A DNA stretch of 64,000 bases from contig JADJHL010000012.1 of the NCBI GenBank assembly GCA_016707585.1, forward strand, positions 186,001-250,000. The letters are read 5' to 3'. The DNA is from Ignavibacteriales bacterium. GTDB lineage: Bacteria; Bacteroidota; Ignavibacteria; Ignavibacteriales; Ignavibacteriaceae. Below are positions 58,664-64,000 of this stretch, in pieces (position 1 is the first letter of the stretch; every line of letters begins with the position of its first letter). Both the position numbers and the translations under genes were made by a program. The notes below the pieces were generated by a model. That model worked only from the letters and a program-made list of their open reading frames with translations. It made no database searches and was not told the origin of the DNA.

Positions 58664-59113
58664 TTAAACCTTTACTTTTATAACTATTTTTTTTACGAAT
58701 TCAGAATCCCCAACATTTATTCCCGGCATATGAAGATCATTAGGAAAGAAGATTGCAAACATTCCTGCTTCAACTTTTGTAAATGATCTTTCACCTTCAA
58801 AAAAAGTTATATCGTTTTGCTCATTATATTCATTTATAATTTTCTGATTTTCTAATGGTGCATAACCCATTAATTCTCTTCCTTTTGCAACAAACTGAAC
58901 ATCGATATATTTTTTATGAGCCTCTAGTTTGCTTTCACTTTCATCTTTTGTGTTGTACTCGTTAACTAAAGCAAAAATGTTATCGCTATCAATTTCATAT
59001 TTACCTAATTCCATATTGGAGAAATCAGTCTGTTTTAGATATGCAAAAGCTTTGTTAATTCTTTCTCCAAGTGTTGAGTAAAGTTGTGAGTTTGAGAGTT
59101 TATCTATTATCAT
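58664..59113 (-). CDS. YhcH/YjgK/YiaL (DUF386) family protein
   Basis: A 149-residue cupin-like protein. Y-E-I-D-S-D-N-I-F-A near 49, E-A-H-K-K-Y-I-D-V-Q-F near 74, and F-P-N-D-L-H-M-P-G near 133, with the conserved histidines of the metal site, are typical. Members accompany sialic acid, galactoside or other sugar genes (EbgC group); here there is no sugar operon nearby. Starts 5 bp upstream of, and likely shares a transcript with, the DinB-like gene. Confidence 0.88.
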   Translation of the reverse strand: MIIDKLSNSQLYSTLGERINKAFAYLKQTDFSNMELGKYEIDSDNIFALVNEYNTKDESESKLEAHKKYIDVQFVAKGRELMGYAPLENQKIINEYNEQNDITFFEGERSFTKVEAGMFAIFFPNDLHMPGINVGDSEFVKKIVIKVKV

Positions 59114-59160
59114 AAAATCCTTTTAAAAGTTTTTATTGAACAAAGATAAGTTTTAAAATT

Positions 59161-59186
59161 GCAGTCACGAAATGATTCGTGACTGC
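59161..59186. repeat. Palindrome GCAGTCACGAA-atga-TTCGTGACTGC
   Basis: Perfect 11-bp arms around ATGA. The TCACGAA/TTCGTGA core and ATGR loop recur at 60641-60670. It lies between the outer-membrane gene and the YhcH gene and could act as a terminator for the former. Confidence 0.85.
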
Positions 59187-59235
59187 AAATAGAAAAACGA
59201 ATTCTGATAGTTTTGGTTAACTTAAAAATTAAAAC

Positions 59236-60474
59236 TTAGAACAAGGAATTAAAATCTTTAACAAACAAAGATAATCCATAATAATCTGTTTCAGTATCTT
59301 CACGTAATGAATAATTGGAATATGAAAATCTTAAAGCAAAGTGATTAGATAAAAAATTAATTGCTGATTCTTCTTGTGGTTGTGAAATTAATTTTAGAAT
59401 GCCATCACTTTTAATTTCAAATCCATTTGTTTTAGCATTATTAAGTCCTCTACCACTAAGATGACCTTGACGATATGAGAATATTTCAAATAATTCTATT
59501 TCAAGTCCAACTTTTGAGACAACGTTATCGTCCCCTTTTACAGAGAAAATATTTCTACCAAGATTAATATCGCCAATAAAGGATTGATATCCATCCCGGC
59601 TCATAACTGGAAATAGAGAATCCGATTCTATTCGATACTGTAGAAGCAAATCTTCTGCATCAACAGTAAAATCAAATCCTAAAGCTTTTAATGTTTGGTT
59701 TTCCAATTCCAAATTAAAACCCATAGATAAACCATAACCAAGTTTAGCTAAACGAGGTAAAGGATCAGCTTGCGATGGCTCGATATAGTAAATTTCATCT
59801 CCGTTATTTAATTGAGAATATCCAGTTGAAAAATTTAAGAAAGGAGATAAAGGATGGTTTTCAAATAAATCAAAATGCATTTCTTTATCAATTAGTTTCA
59901 AGATTGGAACGTTAATTAATAAACCAAAATCAAATGTATTTATCGAGGCTTTCGCATCCATAAATTCTTGACCAGTTGGACGATAATTAATGATAGAAGA
60001 AATATGTTTAAGACTTATGCCAGCATTGAATTGCATATAATAATCGATTCCAATACCAAATGAGAAAGTTGAATAGACATCATCTGAATTCCAATAATCA
60101 CCAAACGAAAAACTACTTCTAGAATAGCCTAAACCAATACTTAATGGAAAATTCAAATCGTCTTTGAAATTATAACCAAGATTTAAAGCAAGGCTATTAA
60201 ATCTATAAGCATCAAAACCCCACAACTTCGAATTACCGGGATATAATGCAAATGATAAGTTTGTTGTTTGGCTAATATTTCCAAGTTGTGCTGGATTTAG
60301 AAGGAATCCATAAGGGTCATCACTCGGTAGAGAAGCACCAGTTACTCCCATACCCGTAGTAGCCGGTGAAATAGGAAAAGTGAGAAATGGTACAGCAGTC
60401 TCACCTTGGGCAAGTGTTTTATTAGAAATAAAGATTAAAGAAAAAAAACTGAGAAGAAAGATCGAGTGTTTCAT
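59236..60474 (-). CDS. PorV/PorQ-like outer-membrane beta-barrel protein
   Basis: A 412-residue barrel: signal peptide M-K-H-S-I-F-L-L ending T-L-A-Q, then P-F-L-T-F-P-I-S-P-A-T-T-G-M-G-V-T-G-A-S-L near 20-45 and G-F-L-L-N-P-A-Q-L-G, the N-terminal signature of the PorV/PorQ (UPF0164-like) family. The rest alternates polar and aromatic residues in about fourteen strands. PorV and PorQ shuttle or hold T9SS cargo at the cell surface, which fits the two T9SS-tagged proteins in this window. ATG 60474 has GGGAG in front. Confidence 0.78.
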   Translation of the reverse strand: MKHSIFLLSFFSLIFISNKTLAQGETAVPFLTFPISPATTGMGVTGASLPSDDPYGFLLNPAQLGNISQTTNLSFALYPGNSKLWGFDAYRFNSLALNLGYNFKDDLNFPLSIGLGYSRSSFSFGDYWNSDDVYSTFSFGIGIDYYMQFNAGISLKHISSIINYRPTGQEFMDAKASINTFDFGLLINVPILKLIDKEMHFDLFENHPLSPFLNFSTGYSQLNNGDEIYYIEPSQADPLPRLAKLGYGLSMGFNLELENQTLKALGFDFTVDAEDLLLQYRIESDSLFPVMSRDGYQSFIGDINLGRNIFSVKGDDNVVSKVGLEIELFEIFSYRQGHLSGRGLNNAKTNGFEIKSDGILKLISQPQEESAINFLSNHFALRFSYSNYSLREDTETDYYGLSLFVKDFNSLF

Positions 60475-60588
60475 AAAGTCTCCCAAATAATGATAGTAAA
60501 AATTATGATGATTAGTTTCATTAAATAGTCAAAATAAAATACTTGATTATTATGTGGCTAAAGCTAATTAGTTTTATTTAATTTTTAC

Positions 60589-60608
60589 CAGTTGACTAAA
60601 GTCAACTG
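60589..60608. repeat. Palindrome CAGTTGAC-taaa-GTCAACTG
   Basis: Perfect 8-bp arms. It is followed by CAATAGATAA, the same right flank as after the palindrome at 24608-24627 and nearly that after 62010-62026. The arm sequence differs but the flank is kept. Confidence 0.8.
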
Positions 60609-60640
60609 CAATAGATAAATGTTTTGTAAATAGTTCTTAT

Positions 60641-60670
60641 CAGAAGTCACGAAATGGTTCGTGACTTCTG
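60641..60670. repeat. Palindrome with 13-bp arms (CAGAAGTCACGAA / TTCGTGACTTCTG)
   Basis: Perfect 13-bp arms around ATGG, only 4 bp after the stop of the gene at 60675-61841. Same family as 59161-59186. Position suggests a secondary role in ending transcription. Confidence 0.85.
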
Positions 60671-60674
60671 CTTT

Positions 60675-61841
60675 TTAAAGTTGAATTCCCAATCCAAGTT
60701 TAGTTATAAACTGTTTCCTTAATTCTCCTGAAATTAGATGACTATCAGCGAGAGAAAAATCTATACTAAATGATTCAATATTTATTTTAAGACCTGCCAT
60801 TAAGTAAAAAGCATTAAACTCATTATCATAGTATTCTTCCACAGAGCAATTACTTATTAATATTCCTGCTGATCCACTGAATACTTTATTAAAGTTATAG
60901 ATTAGACTTGACGAAATATCGAATTGGTTTGTTAAAATGGTTCGATCAATTTCACCCCAAAAAATGTTACTTAAGAAAGCACTAACCTGTAAATCATCAT
61001 CAAGCTGGAACAGACCTTCGAAACATAATTCATAAGGTGTTTTTTCTATCCATTCAGGCATTTGGGCTTGAATTGCATAAGCATTTCCAATTGTATCAAT
61101 ATCCAAATTATTATTTTCTACATTAGAAATATGAAAACTGCATCCACTTTTTAAATGAATTCCAATCTTATTTTGGTTTTCATTTAAACTATAAACTAAT
61201 CCCAATACAAATCCACTTGCATAATTAAATTCATTAACAAATACAGTTAAGATTTTTTCATAACTATGCAATTGATTGAAATTATATCTTAAACCGATAG
61301 AAAGATTATTATTATCAGAAAGTATATCATTAAATCTATACGCAACAGAAAGTGAGTATTTATTTATAGTGTGTTCTAATATCGGAGTAAATGTTGTGCC
61401 AGTTCCCTCGGGATATTGAAGTGTAGTTTTTGGTATTTCTCCAAAATTAAGACCAGAATTAAATTCCTGACTTAAACTTAGACCGAAACTGAAATCTTGA
61501 TAATGATAAACGGCACCAAATGATTGAGGAATAAAATTATAAACTCTGGGTAAACTTATTTCTTCGAATGGCTCAGGATAATAAGTTGGAGTGTTTACTT
61601 GGTAAGTTAATCCGATTGATAAATTTTGTAAAAAACTGATACTTGCTGGATTCAGAAATCCAAGATTTGAAGTTGAGTTTATTAAACCAGAATTTCCTAA
61701 GCCATTTAGATTTCTTATTCCGTATCCAGATGGGAATGCAAGTGCAGAATTGCCAGCGGTTCCCTCACGGTTGATATCTCCAGGAAATAAATTTGATGAA
61801 AATGAAAAAATTACGAAAAACACCCAAACTAAATTTTTCAT
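60675..61841 (-). CDS. Outer-membrane beta-barrel protein (PorV/FadL-like)
   Basis: A 388-residue barrel with signal peptide (M-K-N-L-V-W-V-F-F to S-S-N-L-F-P-G). The N-terminal region R-N-L-N-G-L-G-N-S-G-L-I-N-S, then G-F-L-N-P-A-S-I-S-F, recalls the start of FadL/PorV-like barrels. It is distantly similar in layout to the next gene (59236-60474), so the two are probably diverged paralogues. Many aromatic-ended strands and a C-terminal hydrophobic strand (L-G-L-G-I-Q-L). The ligand is unknown. Confidence 0.65.
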   Translation of the reverse strand: MKNLVWVFFVIFSFSSNLFPGDINREGTAGNSALAFPSGYGIRNLNGLGNSGLINSTSNLGFLNPASISFLQNLSIGLTYQVNTPTYYPEPFEEISLPRVYNFIPQSFGAVYHYQDFSFGLSLSQEFNSGLNFGEIPKTTLQYPEGTGTTFTPILEHTINKYSLSVAYRFNDILSDNNNLSIGLRYNFNQLHSYEKILTVFVNEFNYASGFVLGLVYSLNENQNKIGIHLKSGCSFHISNVENNNLDIDTIGNAYAIQAQMPEWIEKTPYELCFEGLFQLDDDLQVSAFLSNIFWGEIDRTILTNQFDISSSLIYNFNKVFSGSAGILISNCSVEEYYDNEFNAFYLMAGLKINIESFSIDFSLADSHLISGELRKQFITKLGLGIQL

Positions 61842-61882
61842 AACGCCCCTTAAATAAATAACAGAAAATTTTATTTATAATT

Positions 61883-62030
61883 TGCCACGATCTGTAGCTT
61901 TTAAAATAAGGATACCAAACAAATTGGCTTTAACCAAACAAAAATTAAATTTTGGCAAAGCCAATAAATTATACTCTTAAATATACCACGACTTATGCCA
62001 AAGGCATGGCAAGCCAAAAGTCGTGGCAAT
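61883..62030. repeat. Palindrome cluster (CCACGAC and TTGGC units)
   Basis: TTGGCTTTAACCAA near 61923 and TTTGGCAAAGCCAA near 61951 face each other. CCACGACTT at 61986-61994 pairs with AAGTCGTGG at 62018-62026, enclosing ATGCC-aaa-GGCAT. A partial CCACGA lies at 61885. The unit order resembles that at 24504-24627. It lies between two minus-strand genes. Confidence 0.75.
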
Positions 62031-62044
62031 AAATAAATTTAGGA

Positions 62045-63367
62045 CTACTTTATAATTTTCTTTTCTCTTAAAATTGTTTCAATTGTAATTGCACCAATTT
62101 CCTGTAGATCATACTTAACACGCGTGCTTGGTTTTTTAATTTTAATATATCTGCTAAGATCAATTGGAGTTCCAATAACAACAGCATCGCATTTTGTATT
62201 GTTGATAGTTGTTTCAAGATCTTTTAATTGTGCGTTGCCATATCCCATTGCAGGGAGTAGCACTCCAATATTTGGATATTTTTCAAATGTTGCTGTAATT
62301 GATTTTACTGTGTAAGGTCTCGGATCAACCAATTCTTTGGCTCCAAGCTTTTGTGCAGCAACAACACCAGCGCCATATTTCATTTCACCGTGAGTAAGTG
62401 TTGGTCCATCTTCAACAACGAGAACTCGTTTATTTCTGATCATTTCAGGATGCTCTACTGTAACAGGTGAAGCAGCTTCAATGATCGAAGCATTTGGATT
62501 TACTTTGCGAATGTTATCTCTAACAGTATTTATTCCAGCATTATCAGCAGAATCAATTTTATTAATTACAACTGCATCAGCCAATCTTAATGAAGTGTTG
62601 CCGGGATAATATTTCATTTCGTGCCCTGGTCTATGCGGATCAACAACTGTAAAAGTTACATCAGCTTTGTAGAAAGAGAAATCATTATTGCCACCATCCC
62701 ACAAAATAACATCAGCTTCTTTTTCAGCTTCGCGCAAGATTGCTTCGTAATCAACACCTGCATAAATAACTCCGCCTCTTGCAACGTGTGGTTCATACTC
62801 TTCAATTTCTTCGATTGTACATTTATGTTTTTTAAGATCAGCATAAGTTGCAAAACGTTGAACTTTTTGTTTTACTAAATCACCATAAGGCATTGGATGA
62901 CGAACTGCAACAACTTTTTTTCCGGCAGCAGTTAATACTTCAACAATTTTTCTTGATGTTTGAGATTTACCACAACCAGTTCTAACAGCTAAAACTGCAA
63001 TTACAGGTTTTGTACTTTTAACTTCTGTTTCAGCTGCGCCAAGTAAACGAAATGAAACTCCACACGCATTAACAATTGAAGCTTTTGTCATTACATATTC
63101 AAAAGGTACATCTGAATATGAGAACACCACTTCATCAACTTTTAATTTTTTTATAAGTGTTTCTAATTCTTTTTCTTCGTAGATCTTTATTCCGTTAGGA
63201 TAAAGTGTGCCGGCAAGTTGTTTTGGATAGGTGCGGCCTTCAATATTTGGGATTTGTGTTGCAGTGAAAGCTACTACATTGTAGTCTTTGTTGTCTCTGA
63301 AGTAAACATTAAAATTGTGGAAATCGCGTCCAGCAGCGCCCATTATCAACACGTTCTTACGAGCCAT
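62045..63367 (-). CDS. Cyclic 2,3-diphosphoglycerate synthetase-like P-loop protein
   Basis: A 440-residue protein. An N-terminal Rossmann-like domain (M-G-A-A-G-R-D-F-H-N-F-N near 9-20) precedes a P-loop A-V-R-T-G-C-G-K-S-Q-T near 126-136. Then come W-D-G-G-N-N-D near 223, V-V-I-N-K-I-D near 268 and V-E-D-G-P-T-L-T-H-G near 321. This is the family annotated as cyclic 2,3-diphosphoglycerate synthetase from methanogens. In bacteria without that solute the true reaction is unclear. A strong AAGGAGAG ribosome site precedes the ATG. Confidence 0.8.
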   Translation of the reverse strand: MARKNVLIMGAAGRDFHNFNVYFRDNKDYNVVAFTATQIPNIEGRTYPKQLAGTLYPNGIKIYEEKELETLIKKLKVDEVVFSYSDVPFEYVMTKASIVNACGVSFRLLGAAETEVKSTKPVIAVLAVRTGCGKSQTSRKIVEVLTAAGKKVVAVRHPMPYGDLVKQKVQRFATYADLKKHKCTIEEIEEYEPHVARGGVIYAGVDYEAILREAEKEADVILWDGGNNDFSFYKADVTFTVVDPHRPGHEMKYYPGNTSLRLADAVVINKIDSADNAGINTVRDNIRKVNPNASIIEAASPVTVEHPEMIRNKRVLVVEDGPTLTHGEMKYGAGVVAAQKLGAKELVDPRPYTVKSITATFEKYPNIGVLLPAMGYGNAQLKDLETTINNTKCDAVVIGTPIDLSRYIKIKKPSTRVKYDLQEIGAITIETILREKKIIK

Positions 63368-63754
63368 AGAAATACTCTCCTTTGTGCTTTTAGGTTTTGT
63401 TGTTGTATAAAAATATTTTGATTCATTTTAAATGATATTATTAAAAATTACTGTTACAAATCTAAGGGTTTTTTACAAGAGTTTCCTTGTTGTTAGCGCT
63501 AATAATAGCATCCGAAAGGTACTTTTTGAGAATCGGAATTTAAAAAGTGCGTTTAAGTTAAATAGGGCAAGAAAATGAAATGCGGTGTAATGAATTATTT
63601 TTTTAATTAACTAACAAATAAAGAATAAATAATATAAAAATCATAATAGTAGGGGAGAGGCTTGCCTCTCCTGAAATTGTTTTTATCTTTTTTTTTGTTT
63701 TGCTTTCTTAAAAAAAATACAACGGACAGGGCAAGCCCTGTCCCTACTTTATCA
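63368..63754. other. 387-bp intergenic region with repeats
   Basis: No gene is seen. It holds a short TTAGCGCTAA palindrome near 63495, A-T-rich DNA that should carry the promoter of the P-loop gene (63367, minus), and a facing pair of GTAG-headed REP sequences at 63649-63747 after the end of the T9SS protein gene. Confidence 0.7.
63649..63747. repeat. Facing pair of GTAG-headed REP sequences
   Basis: GTAG at 63649 leads into GGAGAGG-cttg-CCTCTCC (63654-63671). On the opposite strand GTAGGG from 63747 leads into GGACAGGG-cttg-CCCTGTCC (63743-63724). Both have the GTAG head and CTTG loop known from REP elements mobilised by RAYT (TnpA-REP) transposases. Head-to-head pairing makes a BIME. No RAYT gene is in the window. 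Confidence 0.8.
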
Positions 63755-64000
63755 CTACTTTAATAACATCAACTTTAGATTTTTAAATTGTTGATTGATA
63801 TTTAATCTAGCAAAATAAATCCCTGAACTGACATTGTTTCCTGAATTGTTTTTGCCATTCCAAATAACCTCGTACGTTCCTGATGGTTTTTCTTCATTAA
63901 CTAATGTCGTAATAACATTCCCTAGTATATCATACACAATTAATTTGATATTCAGATTTCTCCCTTCGGTCGAAATAACAGATGGGATTGAATATCTAAT
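63755..64000 (-). CDS. T9SS C-terminal sorting domain of a secreted protein, partial
   Basis: The frame is open from the window edge to the stop at 63755 (81 residues). V-Y-D-I-L-G-N, S-G-T-Y-E-V-I-W-N-G-K-N-N-S-G-N-N-V-S-S-G-I-Y-F-A-R and the basic end L-K-L-M-L-L-K form the C-terminal half of a type A sorting domain. Between R-Y-S-I-P and K-L-I-V-Y, where family members have about five residues, lies S-V-I-S-T-E-G-R-N-L-N-I, encoded by TTCGGTCGAAATAACAG-type repeat DNA. The main part of the protein is outside the window. Confidence 0.85.
   Translation of the reverse strand: MRYSIPSVISTEGRNLNIKLIVYDILGNVITTLVNEEKPSGTYEVIWNGKNNSGNNVSSGIYFARLNINQQFKNLKLMLLK

Overview
The window is AT-rich bacterial DNA with tightly packed operons. 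The lineage looks like the Ignavibacteria/Chlorobi side of the Bacteroidota superphylum. The reasons are a complete dcw cell-wall/division cluster with meso-DAP-type MurE, type IX secretion (T9SS) C-terminal sorting domains (YPNPFNP type), PorV-like outer-membrane proteins, SpII lipoproteins and weak or absent Shine-Dalgarno sites at many starts. This placement is inference from gene style; no 16S rRNA gene is present.

Layout. 1-5.5 kb: small membrane proteins, two DUF3892 genes, a lipoprotein, and a NarL-type two-component system; one 16-bp inverted repeat occurs upstream of two of these genes. 5.7-22.5 kb: the dcw cluster mraZ-rsmH-ftsL-ftsI-murE-murF-mraY-murD-ftsW-murG-(small PH-like membrane protein)-murC-ftsQ-ftsA-ftsZ, with a promoter and MraZ-type operator in front. 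22.5-25.2 kb: a CPxCG protein, a C-terminal-only fragment of a DnaE-type polymerase, a palindromic repeat unit, yajQ and tRNA-Pro(CGG). 25.3-28.2 kb: a PyrR-attenuated pyrR-pyrB-pyrC operon. 28.4-37.6 kb: a fibronectin-like lipoprotein, a DUF4783 protein, a very large NtrY-like histidine kinase and an AddA-like helicase-nuclease. 37.7-46.6 kb: an SpmAB fusion, a 2-hydroxyacid dehydrogenase, alanine dehydrogenase, an acyl-CoA transferase, a metallophosphatase, a CYTH protein, an SdiA-regulated-type lipoprotein and a T9SS-exported lamin-tail protein. 46.7-55.9 kb: an ABC exporter, a tandem AAA protein whose second domain is degenerate, groEL-groES under CIRCE, a CPBP protease, pdxJ and a cation transporter. 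56-64 kb: transketolase, a DinB-like protein, a YhcH protein, two outer-membrane barrels, a cyclic-diphosphoglycerate-synthetase-like P-loop enzyme and the end of another T9SS-exported protein.

Three things stand out. (i) Nine genes carry single-nucleotide frameshifts, most of them one base short in a homopolymer; the core genes rsmH and transketolase are among them. Restoring one base gives full-length family members, so base-calling/assembly error is the leading explanation, although rsmH breaks exactly at a T TTT TTA slippery heptamer. (ii) Short intergenic palindromes are abundant. They include a GTAG-headed inverted REP pair, and two repeats have run into coding sequence and supply codons. 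(iii) The paired inverted repeat near the two-component system suggests a small local regulon. No CRISPR array, prophage, integrase or defence island is seen, and nothing here is clearly a new multi-gene system. The best leads are the small regulon, the PH-like gene inside the dcw cluster, the half-degenerate tandem AAA protein and the headless DnaE.
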